From assembly GCA_034435635.1 (NCBI GenBank), contig DAOTWY010000017.1, positions 1-64,000 on the forward strand: a stretch of DNA of 64,000 nt, written 5' to 3'. The position numbers and the translations under genes were made by a program. The notes under the pieces were generated by a model. That model did not search any database. It saw nothing but the letters and a program-made list of their open reading frames with translations, and was not told the DNA's origin. This document shows, piece by piece, positions 53,260 to 61,114 of the stretch; the first letter of the stretch is position 1, and the number at the start of each line of letters is the position of its first letter. This stretch comes from DAOTWY01 sp003696565. GTDB lineage: Bacteria; Chloroflexota; Anaerolineae; Aggregatilineales; Phototrophicaceae.

Positions 53260-54315
53260 TTACATAACATTCAATTTACGTGTTTGACGATCCACAGCGC
53301 GCACGGCAATCATCCCAAAGGCGGTTGGTAGCCAAGCAAAGCCAACCAGGGTAAACAACAGCTCTATAAACGTTAACTGGCTATATCCGGCGATATTGAT
53401 CAGCGGGAGCTGCCAGCCTATAAGAGCCATGATAAAAAACAGAACCATCGCCCCGAATACCCATGTCCATTCTGGATGAGATGGTGGCATATGCGTATCC
53501 AGCAACGTGCGTCCCTTATCAGAACGTTCCGCCCACAGTGCCGCCCAAGCGAACAGACATAGCCCAAGCACGGCTAACAGCACTAAGCTGGTATCATAAG
53601 CCCCATTGAGTGCCTGGAACATGAACACAACAACCAAACCCGCCAATAACAATAGAAATGTCGGCAGGTCAAGGCGTAAATCATCAACCGTTATGGTTTG
53701 TACACGTTGGGGAATAATCCACCCACCCAATAAAATGATGACAAGTAATAAAGCTGCCACCAACAATGCGATGGGTAGCGCAGTTTGGTCTGTCGTCCAA
53801 GTGGTTAATGTCGGCGCATAATGCACCCATACCCCCCAATAAAAGCCAAGCCATGCCGCATAACCCACAAGCAAATAGCGATAACGTCGATTATGACGAG
53901 CCGTCATCACCAGAAATAAGCCAAACATTTCTAAGGTAAAAGTAGCGTGTGCGCCGATAGTACGAGTGATAAGATGGCGCGGAAAGTCTGCCAGGGCAGT
54001 TTGTGGATAAATTAACAAGCCAATCAACAGCCCACCAATAACCGTTATCAGCATGGAGCCATATAGATCACGGATGCGATAGCGGGCAGCTAGATCAAGC
54101 AGCAACGCCGCAATCATCACATAACAAGCATACAAGGGCAGCCAAGTTATCAGCGGGCGTGGCATTGACCAAAGCAACACCTCCCCACCAAACATCAACA
54201 TCAATCCGAACCAAGTGCGAATTAGCCAAACACTACCAATCAAACGAGTCTTCTTCCTCTTCTTGTGGCGGTGTGTTAACAGCAACCAATTGGGTGATGT
54301 GATCTTCTTCATCAT
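53260..54315 (-). CDS. Multi-pass membrane protein, unknown function
   Basis: A 351-residue (maximum) protein with about nine to ten hydrophobic helices and a basic N-terminus, HRHKKRKKTR. No transporter or enzyme motif is recognised. The first 83 bp overlap the upstream methyltransferase gene, and that part is read from the Glu-rich tail of the other protein in a shifted frame. A start at the TTG at 54243 (about 24 codons later), just before the neighbour's stop codon with an AGGAAG upstream, is more economical but unproven. It is in the same operon as the methyltransferase. Confidence 0.65.
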   Translation of the reverse strand: MMKKITSPNWLLLTHRHKKRKKTRLIGSVWLIRTWFGLMLMFGGEVLLWSMPRPLITWLPLYACYVMIAALLLDLAARYRIRDLYGSMLITVIGGLLIGLLIYPQTALADFPRHLITRTIGAHATFTLEMFGLFLVMTARHNRRYRYLLVGYAAWLGFYWGVWVHYAPTLTTWTTDQTALPIALLVAALLLVIILLGGWIIPQRVQTITVDDLRLDLPTFLLLLAGLVVVFMFQALNGAYDTSLVLLAVLGLCLFAWAALWAERSDKGRTLLDTHMPPSHPEWTWVFGAMVLFFIMALIGWQLPLINIAGYSQLTFIELLFTLVGFAWLPTAFGMIAVRAVDRQTRKLNVM

Positions 54316-54829
54316 AATGAAGGATCACCCAATCCTGAAAAGAATCCTTAAGTTCGCCAATATCTAGTAAGAAATTTCGATTAAATTCTGGGACAATGTT
54401 GAGATAACGGATATTGAACGTTTCATAAATGATCCTACCCCCAGGGACAATAGACGATTTGAGTTTGTGGATCATTTCCCATTTTAGATAGCGAAAAACA
54501 CAGACAATATCATAAACATGCTCATCGAGTTCAAAATCATCAAAATCAACCTGAAGCAGATTGACATTTCTCAAGTTTCTTAGGGCAACTTCCACACGGG
54601 TACGGTTCAACGCGACACGGCTAATCTCCATAATATCAACGATGTAGCCCTGTTCTGCTAACCATAAGCCGTTTTGCCCAAAGCCAGCAGCGGCATCCAA
54701 CGCACGTTTGGTTTCACCATCATTAACATGGGGTGTATAGTTGAGCAAAAGCGGGTCTGGTGGTGGGAAAGGCTTCCCCTTCATCTTGCGATAGATTTCA
54801 TCCCAACGAACACGGTCTTGTGCCGACAT
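54233..54829 (-). CDS. SAM-dependent methyltransferase (TehB-like)
   Basis: A 198-residue class I methyltransferase. ALDAAAGFGQNGLWLAEQG is motif I and the SAM-binding loop, VDIMEISRVAL is motif II, and YDIVCVFRYLKWEMIH with IVPGGRIIYETF matches motifs IV-V. The overall pattern resembles TehB and other small-molecule methyltransferases; the substrate is unknown. The C-terminal tail PPQEEEEDSFDW is acidic. It begins 4 bp after the end of the 54833-55606 gene, which ends at its ribosome site, and overlaps the membrane protein gene at its 3' end. Confidence 0.86.
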   Translation of the reverse strand: MSAQDRVRWDEIYRKMKGKPFPPPDPLLLNYTPHVNDGETKRALDAAAGFGQNGLWLAEQGYIVDIMEISRVALNRTRVEVALRNLRNVNLLQVDFDDFELDEHVYDIVCVFRYLKWEMIHKLKSSIVPGGRIIYETFNIRYLNIVPEFNRNFLLDIGELKDSFQDWVILHYDEEDHITQLVAVNTPPQEEEEDSFDW

Positions 54830-54832
54830 GAT

Positions 54833-55606
54833 TTACACCTTGCCTCCATAGATCGGTATGTAATCCAAGGCATTAGGAACAGCTTGTAACGCTTCCGCAT
54901 CTCCTGGATATAGATGCGCCTTTGGGTTACGCTGCCGACGTAGCTGTAGCAAATAAGCATCCCGAATACTGACAAAATCAGGCTTATACCAAGTGGATGA
55001 CACAGCCAAACAACGCATAATAGCATGAAGTCGCTTGCCGCCTGCGCTCATCCAGTGGGTTTGTTGAGTCGTCAAAGCATTACGTGCTTCATCCCCTTTG
55101 ATACCAAGCTGCTTCATAATCCGGTTAAAAAGCCGGTTAACTTGGTTTGGGTTGAGCTTGGTTGCCATCTGCTTCACATCATCTGGCAGCACATCCATCG
55201 GCACAATATTATCGTTTTTCATATCAGAAGTAAATGAACCAGAAAGCGCGTTTTGAAGATCAGTTGCGGTAAACCCATCTCGCAGATATGGCTCTAAAGT
55301 AGGTAATGGCTCTGCCTTTTGCCCCGCTGCATAAACGACAAATTCGGCTGTCTCCTCAATCAATGTTAGAGATAAGACCACCCCTAAACGCGATAAAGCG
55401 GCTGCTAATGGCGGTGTTGGGTTACCGACAATACGGTCATAAGTGGGATCAAGAAATAGACGAATCGCATTAGGGTAAGCAACACCAGGGACAACATCAA
55501 ATGGGTTATAACGTGTGTAACCTTGCTCAATGAATGCGTCCTCAATAACCTGAATAATAGTTTCAGGTGATTCAGAATAACATAAATGTAGACTCTGCCA
55601 TGTCAT
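54833..55606 (-). CDS. Conserved-looking protein of unknown function (257 aa)
   Basis: A 257-residue protein with no recognised family. It begins MTWQSLHLCYSESPETIIQ, is mixed alpha/beta in the first 130 residues, and has a helical middle (PNQVNRLFNRIMKQLGIKGDEA). It ends with a basic stretch and PIYGGKV. The ATG at 55606 has AGGAGG 7 bases upstream, better than any upstream alternative. It overlaps the acetyltransferase gene by 35 bp in a different frame, so the start is firmly indicated by the ribosome site. It belongs to a four-gene operon with the GNAT, methyltransferase and membrane protein. Confidence 0.7.
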   Translation of the reverse strand: MTWQSLHLCYSESPETIIQVIEDAFIEQGYTRYNPFDVVPGVAYPNAIRLFLDPTYDRIVGNPTPPLAAALSRLGVVLSLTLIEETAEFVVYAAGQKAEPLPTLEPYLRDGFTATDLQNALSGSFTSDMKNDNIVPMDVLPDDVKQMATKLNPNQVNRLFNRIMKQLGIKGDEARNALTTQQTHWMSAGGKRLHAIMRCLAVSSTWYKPDFVSIRDAYLLQLRRQRNPKAHLYPGDAEALQAVPNALDYIPIYGGKV

Positions 55607-56426
55607 GTGTTTCCTCCTGTTGGGAGGTTTGAGCATAACATACCACGCTACCAGAGTCCACAAATCCCATTTGTCGGCATAATCGGCGATCTGCTTCGGT
55701 CTCGCCGGATGTGAAGATGAGATCACACCCGCGTTCGATGGCAAATGATTGCGCAGCCTGGCGCAATAAGCGAACGTTTTCTTCCGTTCGTGCTTCTTTC
55801 ATGATGCTGAGTGCGGTGAGGTTCGCACTCTGATTATTGATCGTCAGACGGGCAACCCCAACTGGAAAACCATAGCGATATAAAATAAAATCTGCTTGGT
55901 TACCGATTATCAGTTCGCGCATATCACGCCCAACATAAAGCGGCTCTACACCGCCTGTAATCACATCAAACCGTGCATTACGCCAAACATACCACCATTG
56001 AGCGATGCCTTCCTGGTCGGTCACGCGCTCAATGCGAATACCATCCGGTAGGGGCTGCAATTTTGGACTGGGCGGCTGAAGCGCACAAGTCATAATCGGA
56101 ATTTCACGCTCAATTTTGAGATCAAGATCATGCAACGCTTTGGCAAAAAGTGGTGGAAACAACCCTTCTATATAATAGACACGTGGCGTGCGTCCGTGTT
56201 CACGGAGTTGATTTAAGCCTTTTTCAATTTCTGGCGTGGGTATCCAGGCTGTTTTTTGGCGGGGCGTGATATAGTTTAAGTGCGGGAGGGTGCTTGTTTG
56301 ATGATAAATGACATCCACAAAGCCAACCGATTCAAGTTGTGCACCTAAATTAAGATGGCTTTGAATAAGATGAGATTGAACACGACGTAATACTTGCCTA
56401 ATAGCTTTGATCGATTGTTTCGACAT
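55572..56426 (-). CDS. GNAT-family acetyltransferase
   Basis: A 284-residue protein. The C-terminal part (about 160-265) is a GNAT domain with DFILYRYGFPVGVARLTINNQSANL, LSIMKEARTEENVRLLRQAAQSFAIERGCDLIFT and RRLCRQMGFVDSGS. The acetyl-CoA-binding R/Q-x-x-G-x-G/A is not well conserved. The N-terminal 120 residues are unassigned and may contain the substrate site. The ATG at 56426 has AGGAGC upstream; a longer frame to 56516 would overlap the divergent gene. It is the first gene of the four-gene operon. Confidence 0.8.
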   Translation of the reverse strand: MSKQSIKAIRQVLRRVQSHLIQSHLNLGAQLESVGFVDVIYHQTSTLPHLNYITPRQKTAWIPTPEIEKGLNQLREHGRTPRVYYIEGLFPPLFAKALHDLDLKIEREIPIMTCALQPPSPKLQPLPDGIRIERVTDQEGIAQWWYVWRNARFDVITGGVEPLYVGRDMRELIIGNQADFILYRYGFPVGVARLTINNQSANLTALSIMKEARTEENVRLLRQAAQSFAIERGCDLIFTSGETEADRRLCRQMGFVDSGSVVCYAQTSQQEETHDMAESTFMLF

Positions 56427-56506
56427 TTTTAGCTCCTGCTTATGTTGCCCTTTTATCATATCACAGTGAGATTTATCGTCAGGTTTTAAAATGGATAGAA
56501 TTTTTG

Positions 56507-57058
56507 ATGATTCCAAACCGTGCTGAAAATGTTAGTCAATGGGGAATCGACCAATTGACAGTCATCTTGTTGCGGCAATTTAAACGATTGCTCGTAGAGC
56601 AAGGCGTTGCGCTAACAGATGCGCAAATGCGTCAAATTGGGGAAAATGTCGCTGCTAATCATGAGTTGCCTGCGATTATAATCAATGTTAATGAGGCAAT
56701 TTATCAGCTTGTGGTACAAAGTCTAGCAGTGTTGGAACAATGGAATTTGTCATTTGATCAATCATTGCGAACTGAAATGACGGATTTACCGTGGGAAACC
56801 ACCGCAGACTTCCTGACACTTGCCAATGAAAAAGTAAACGCGGAGATACGAATCACCGCTGGGGCATCCTTAATGATTCTATTGGGTGATTTACGTCATG
56901 CGCAGTATGCAGTGCAAGCAATTGAATATGATTTAGAGGCACACAATACATTAGATGTAGATGCTATGATTGCCAAACGGGCTTTGTTGCATCACTTAAA
57001 AATATCGCCAGATGCAGCGGATTGGCTTTCTCAGGTTCGTGCAACGCTTGCGCTTTAA
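56507..57058 (+). CDS. Helical protein of unknown function
   Basis: A 183-residue protein, mostly helical, that begins MIPNRAENVSQWGIDQLTVILL. It includes VEQGVALTDAQMRQIGENVA and ends DAADWLSQVRATLAL. No motif is recognised. The start is the ATG at 56507, or the TTG at 56504; the ribosome site is weak. It is divergent from the GNAT gene and 55 bp upstream of the lipoprotein-MFS pair. Context suggests no particular function. Confidence 0.6.
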   Translation: MIPNRAENVSQWGIDQLTVILLRQFKRLLVEQGVALTDAQMRQIGENVAANHELPAIIINVNEAIYQLVVQSLAVLEQWNLSFDQSLRTEMTDLPWETTADFLTLANEKVNAEIRITAGASLMILLGDLRHAQYAVQAIEYDLEAHNTLDVDAMIAKRALLHHLKISPDAADWLSQVRATLAL

Positions 57059-57113
57059 GGACGTACAATATATAGCTATACTAGTGCTATTCGCTAAAAA
57101 CCAGGAGTGACTT

Positions 57114-57848
57114 GTGGCACGTCGTATCATAATTATGATATTTATCTTAATGCTTGCCGCCTGTAACGGGGGAAATGAGGATGAACCTGCCCCTAATGTC
57201 CATGAATTGATTGACCGCGCGGCAGCATTAATGCAAGATGCGCAAACTTTCAGCCTGGAAATTATCGCTGAAGGCGCGCCCTTTGTCTTTCTGATTGAAC
57301 CGCCTGGTATTGAGCCAATTGAAGTGAGTTTTAATCGTGCAATTGGTCAGTATGTAACCCCTGGCGAGATTTACGCAACCGTTAATGTCAATGTTGGGCG
57401 GCTCACATTGGATGCGGTGGTTTATGCTAATGGGGATGACCAGTGGTTCCAAATTCCACCGTTGGTTGGCTGGGTCAATAGCGACTTTGCGGAAGGCTTT
57501 AACCCCACCCGTTTGGTAGGGGCAGATAGCGGTTTCCGTGCGGCACTTGTGTCGATTGTCGATTTAGAATATGTTGGTCGAGAATCCATTAATGGAGTTG
57601 GGGTCTATCATATCGCCGGAACAGCAAACGGGGAGGACATCAGCAACCTACTGCTTTCTGGTTTAATTGACGATATGACTGGGATTGTGCCGGTACAAAT
57701 TTATCTTCATCAAGAAACTGGTTATCCTGTGCGGCTCATTGTAGAACAACCTGGAACAGCAACCGAAACAGACCCCAATACTACCTGGAAAGTTGATGTG
57801 TTCGACATTAACGAACCTAGCACTATTGTCCCGCCGGAGGGCGCATAA
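57114..57848 (+). CDS. LppX/LprAFG-family lipoprotein (LprG-like)
   Basis: A 244-residue lipoprotein starting at a GTG with CAGGAG upstream. The signal peptide ends in the lipobox LAAC, with the acylated cysteine at C17. The remaining domain has the half-barrel pattern of the LppX_LprAFG family (LIDRAAALMQDAQTFSLEI, later DGT-like strands and TTWKVDVFDINEPSTI near the C-terminus), whose mycobacterial members carry triacylated glycolipids across the envelope. It is followed after 3 bp by an MFS exporter, the same order as the mycobacterial lprG-Rv1410c (P55) operon. The lipid cargo here is unknown. Confidence 0.85.
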   Translation: MARRIIIMIFILMLAACNGGNEDEPAPNVHELIDRAAALMQDAQTFSLEIIAEGAPFVFLIEPPGIEPIEVSFNRAIGQYVTPGEIYATVNVNVGRLTLDAVVYANGDDQWFQIPPLVGWVNSDFAEGFNPTRLVGADSGFRAALVSIVDLEYVGRESINGVGVYHIAGTANGEDISNLLLSGLIDDMTGIVPVQIYLHQETGYPVRLIVEQPGTATETDPNTTWKVDVFDINEPSTIVPPEGA

Positions 57849-57851
57849 CCA

Positions 57852-59420
57852 ATGAGTTCAACACGAAATCGTTGGTTGATTGTCGCGGTCATCTGCATCC
57901 CGGTCTTTGTGGGATCATTAGATTTGACAGTTGTCTCAGCGTTTTTGCCAGAGCTAATTGTCGATTTGAACATCAATCCTTTGACGGGGTTAGATGATAC
58001 TGCGTGGATTTTGACGGGATATTTATTGGCGTATACGATCAGCCTCACGTTTATGGGGCGGCTGAGTGATCTCATCGGGCGGCGTTGGGTATATGCGATC
58101 TCGCTGTTAATTTTTATTGGGGGGTCGGTGTTGGTCGCCACTGCACATCAATACCCAACCGATTTGATGGAAAATTTGCAGCGACGGATGGGCGAACGTC
58201 CGCTAACGACGCATGTGACGCTTCAGGTGATTATCATCGGGCGGGTGATACAGGCTTTTGGGGCTGGGGCACTGGTGCCGGTGAGTATGGCATTGGTGGC
58301 GGATTTATTCCCTGTGGGCAAGCGGGCGCAAGCACTGGGCTTAGTTGCCGCTATTGATACGTTAGGCTGGGTATTGGGGCATCTATATGGTGGGTTATTT
58401 TTACAGATACCCAATATGCCTTGGCAAGGTCTGTTTTGGGTCAATGTGCCACTGACATTATTCGCATTAACCGTCACACTATGGGCTTTACGCAATATAC
58501 CGATGCAGCGCGTCACAGGGCGGTTTGATATCTTAGGCGCGGTGTTAATCGCTGGGGCATTAAGTTGCCTGAATATTGGGCTGGGTGCGAATATTGATGT
58601 GTCTGGGGCGCAATCGTTTGATCAGCTTTCGCAGTTGCCCCCATATGCGTTACCGCTTTTGTTAGGCGGGGTCTTTTTATTGTTATTATTTGTTTTGGTC
58701 GAGTCTTATATCCGTGATCCATTGATTAACCCGCGCTTGTTCCGGCGGCGGAATATCGCGTTTGGGTCGTTAACCAACTTTTTCGTAGGTTATTGTTTGT
58801 TCATCGGCTTAGTAAGTGTGCCGATTTTGGTTAATGTGACATTGGACGATTTGGATACAGGGCTACGGGATGCAGCCCTGCGAGTGGGCTTGTTGCTTTC
58901 TGCATTAACGGTACCAATGGCTATTGCAACAATTCCAGGCGGGTGGCTTGCTTCACGATATAGCTACCGTCCGCCAATGGTGGGGGGCTTGTTGATAGCA
59001 GCATTTGGCTTTATGCTCATTTGGCAAACATGGACGATTGATGTAGAAACGTCTGTTATCGTCATAGAAATGGCGATTGTTGGCATTGGTATCGGCTTGA
59101 CGTTTTCCCCAGTCAGCGCGGCGTTAATTGATTCCTCCAAGGACAGTGAGCGCGGTGTTGTTTCCGCGTTGGTGTTAATTTTACGGTTGATTGGCATGAC
59201 GATTAGTGTGTCATCGCTGACCACGTTTGCATTAAACCGAGTGAGTTATTTAGCAAGCCAGCAAGAAGGCAGTAACGTAGACATTCTAAATGCTGCTTTC
59301 GATACTTTTCCTACTATCACCGTTGATGTCTTAGCGGAATTTGGCTTCATTGGTATGATCTTATGCTTACTGGCGATACTTCCAGCGTGGTTTGTACGAG
59401 AAGTACCATCTTCGGCGTGA
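57852..59420 (+). CDS. MFS exporter, DHA2/P55-like
   Basis: A 522-residue MFS protein with about 14 helices. SLDLTVVSAFLPELI near the start is the family C-like motif and GRLSDLIGRRWVY matches motif A. A hydrophilic insertion of about 25 residues (about 100-125, ENLQRRMGERPL) precedes the third pair of helices. The sequence style matches DHA2 drug/lipid exporters, and its operon partner is an LprG-like lipoprotein. In mycobacteria such a pair moves triacylglycerides and glycolipids across the envelope, so lipid export is a better guess than drug efflux. Experimental proof is absent. Confidence 0.85.
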   Translation: MSSTRNRWLIVAVICIPVFVGSLDLTVVSAFLPELIVDLNINPLTGLDDTAWILTGYLLAYTISLTFMGRLSDLIGRRWVYAISLLIFIGGSVLVATAHQYPTDLMENLQRRMGERPLTTHVTLQVIIIGRVIQAFGAGALVPVSMALVADLFPVGKRAQALGLVAAIDTLGWVLGHLYGGLFLQIPNMPWQGLFWVNVPLTLFALTVTLWALRNIPMQRVTGRFDILGAVLIAGALSCLNIGLGANIDVSGAQSFDQLSQLPPYALPLLLGGVFLLLLFVLVESYIRDPLINPRLFRRRNIAFGSLTNFFVGYCLFIGLVSVPILVNVTLDDLDTGLRDAALRVGLLLSALTVPMAIATIPGGWLASRYSYRPPMVGGLLIAAFGFMLIWQTWTIDVETSVIVIEMAIVGIGIGLTFSPVSAALIDSSKDSERGVVSALVLILRLIGMTISVSSLTTFALNRVSYLASQQEGSNVDILNAAFDTFPTITVDVLAEFGFIGMILCLLAILPAWFVREVPSSA

Positions 59421-59518
59421 GGATAAATTTTGCACGCTACGCTAGCGTTGATTGCCGGTTTTAAGCGATTATTCTGTAGAACTTTATTGATGGAGTAGAT
59501 CGCATTTATATCCATAAC

Positions 59519-59557
59519 AAAAAACAAGGACAGGGTTTTTATCCTCCTGCCCTTGTT
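59519..59557 (-). terminator. Rho-independent terminator after yceI
   Basis: AACAAGGACAGG (59523-59534) pairs with CCTGCCCTTGTT (59546-59557) over 11 of 12 positions. On the minus strand a run of six T (59524-59519) overlaps and follows the stem. It lies just past the YceI-family gene, in the space shared with the convergent MFS gene. Confidence 0.85.
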
Positions 59558-59580
59558 TGTGTTCACACCATGATTAAGAT

Positions 59581-60132
59581 TTAAACTGCTTGGGCTTTTT
59601 CGGTTTCTTCAACCGGTGTCGCTTGAATTTCAAGCTCAATTTTGACCTCTTTGCTGACCAAGAAGCCGCCGGTTTCCAGGACTTGATTCCAGGTTAGCCC
59701 GAAGTCTTCACGGTTGATCTGCGTAGAGGCTTCAAAACCGATGACTTTCTTACCCCATGGATTAACATTTTCGCCCAAATAGGTCACATCCAGCGTTACG
59801 GGCTTGGTCACACCGGCAATTGTCAAATCACCAGTTACCTTAGCGACATTATCTCCTTGTAATTCCACATGAGTGCTTTTGAAAGTCATCGCCGGGTATT
59901 TTTCCACATTGAAGAAATCCGCACTCCGCAAGTGAGCATCACGATCCGCCACGCGGGTATCAATACTTGCTGTTTGAATTGTCACATCTACGCTAGAAGC
60001 TGCTTTATTGTTCACATCAAAATCAATGACACCAGAGAATTCTTTGAAACTACCACGCACAGTAGTGAAAACCATGTGTTTTACTGCAAACCCAACGGTA
60101 CTGTGTGCAACATCAATTTGCCATTTTGCCAT
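59581..60132 (-). CDS. YceI-family protein
   Basis: A 183-residue protein of standard YceI length. WQIDVAHSTVGFAVKHMV (3-20), the DRDAHLRSADFFNVEKYPAMTF block and GEVNVTG-like strands are family hallmarks; the fold is a lipocalin-like beta-barrel that binds polyisoprenoids. No signal peptide is present, so it is probably cytoplasmic, unlike E. coli YceI. The ATG at 60132 with GAAAGG upstream is preferred over 60150. A perfect 24-bp palindrome lies in its promoter region. It is downstream of a TetR regulator on the same strand, and both are probably linked in control. Confidence 0.9.
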   Translation of the reverse strand: MAKWQIDVAHSTVGFAVKHMVFTTVRGSFKEFSGVIDFDVNNKAASSVDVTIQTASIDTRVADRDAHLRSADFFNVEKYPAMTFKSTHVELQGDNVAKVTGDLTIAGVTKPVTLDVTYLGENVNPWGKKVIGFEASTQINREDFGLTWNQVLETGGFLVSKEVKIELEIQATPVEETEKAQAV

Positions 60133-60172
60133 AATCACAACCTTTCTCAACTAGTGAGATATTATTAAACCG

Positions 60173-60196
60173 ATAAACGGACTGCAGTCCGTTTAT
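60173..60196. promoter_or_regulatory. 24-bp perfect palindrome, likely TetR operator for yceI
   Basis: The arms ATAAACGGACTG and CAGTCCGTTTAT are perfectly symmetrical. The inner GGACTGCAGTCC core resembles operators of TetR-family repressors. It lies about 40 bp upstream of the yceI start, in the promoter region, and the adjacent gene encodes a TetR regulator. Confidence 0.7.
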
Positions 60197-60259
60197 TAAA
60201 TTAAAACAGAAACCAGCGAACTTGTCGAGTTAGAAATGCATCAGAGATAGATAAACAGG

Positions 60260-60301
60260 AGATAAATAAAAGGTTGACCGATCAGAGTTGCCTGACCGGT
60301 C
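60260..60301 (-). terminator. Terminator after the TetR gene
   Basis: GACCGATCAG (60276-60285) and CTGACCGGTC (60292-60301) form a 10-bp stem with one mismatch. The minus-strand continuation AACCTTTTATTTATC is T-rich. It would separate tetR transcription from yceI. Confidence 0.6.
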
Positions 60302-60443
60302 TGGAGTTTGGTTGGTGTTAGCTCGGTGGAGTATCCGATGCTAACAAAGGTTATCAGCCAAGATAATGACGTAAAAGATAATTGTCGGCTAACTCAACCA
60401 TACTATTTTTCGTTTGCAATGTCGATAAATTTTTACGAAATTC

Positions 60444-61040
60444 CTATGAAAAATTTTGGCAAAGTTGTTTGGCGGTGTTTAATACCCCGGTAATGATGCG
60501 CTCCGCATCATAATTTAAAGTCTTTCTTTGGAAGTGAATGGTGTTCACATGCAACATCACATAAAGCACATCTGCCTTATAATCCACATCACCCTCTACA
60601 CCAATACGGTTTAGAAGCATGATAATTGTCTGTCTCCACCAAATATGTGCCGGAATATCCAGCGAAATCATGCTTTGTGTGTTCTCACCACAAGCAAGCA
60701 GATCACTGTTATGCATCACAAACCGGGCGGCTTGTTCCAAAAACCAGATCAAATCTTGATAGGGGTTTTGACTTTTACGCAACCGTTGGAGGGTTTGATC
60801 CTGCAAAAGCCGTTGGTCTTCATCTAACAAGGCATAGCAGACATCCAGTTTATTGTTAAAATGGCGATATAATGTACCTTTTCCTACACCAGCTGCTTCA
60901 GCAAGTTGTGTCATCGAAACCGCTGCAACGCCATGTTTTTGGAAAAGCTGACGAGCCGTTTCCAACAATAGCCGGTAATTTTTCATCGCATCTGCGCGGC
61001 TAGGACGATTTGAGATTATTGGAAGTGAATTGTTTTTCAT
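60444..61040 (-). CDS. TetR-family regulator
   Basis: A 198-residue protein. The helix-turn-helix is at about residues 41-62, in MTQLAEAAGVGKGTLYRHFNNK. The C-terminal ligand domain is helical and not closely assigned. It is 311 bp upstream of the yceI gene on the same strand and divergent from the PLP-enzyme gene. The palindrome before yceI is a likely target, giving a ligand-inducible yceI. A second target upstream of tetR itself was not found. Confidence 0.87.
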   Translation of the reverse strand: MKNNSLPIISNRPSRADAMKNYRLLLETARQLFQKHGVAAVSMTQLAEAAGVGKGTLYRHFNNKLDVCYALLDEDQRLLQDQTLQRLRKSQNPYQDLIWFLEQAARFVMHNSDLLACGENTQSMISLDIPAHIWWRQTIIMLLNRIGVEGDVDYKADVLYVMLHVNTIHFQRKTLNYDAERIITGVLNTAKQLCQNFS

Positions 61041-61114
61041 GCAGCTTTTTGACTGAATTTATTTGACCATTATGGTTATTGTATCATACTTGTAACTTGC
61101 AGGAGGAAGCCTTA

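Larger units (their letters stand above)
60133..60443. other. 311-bp gap between tetR and yceI genes
   Basis: The gap holds the palindrome 60173-60196, the tetR terminator hairpin (60261-60301) and the yceI promoter. TAATAT-like -10 elements follow the palindrome on the minus strand. Between 60302 and 60443 nothing further is recognised. Confidence 0.5.
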
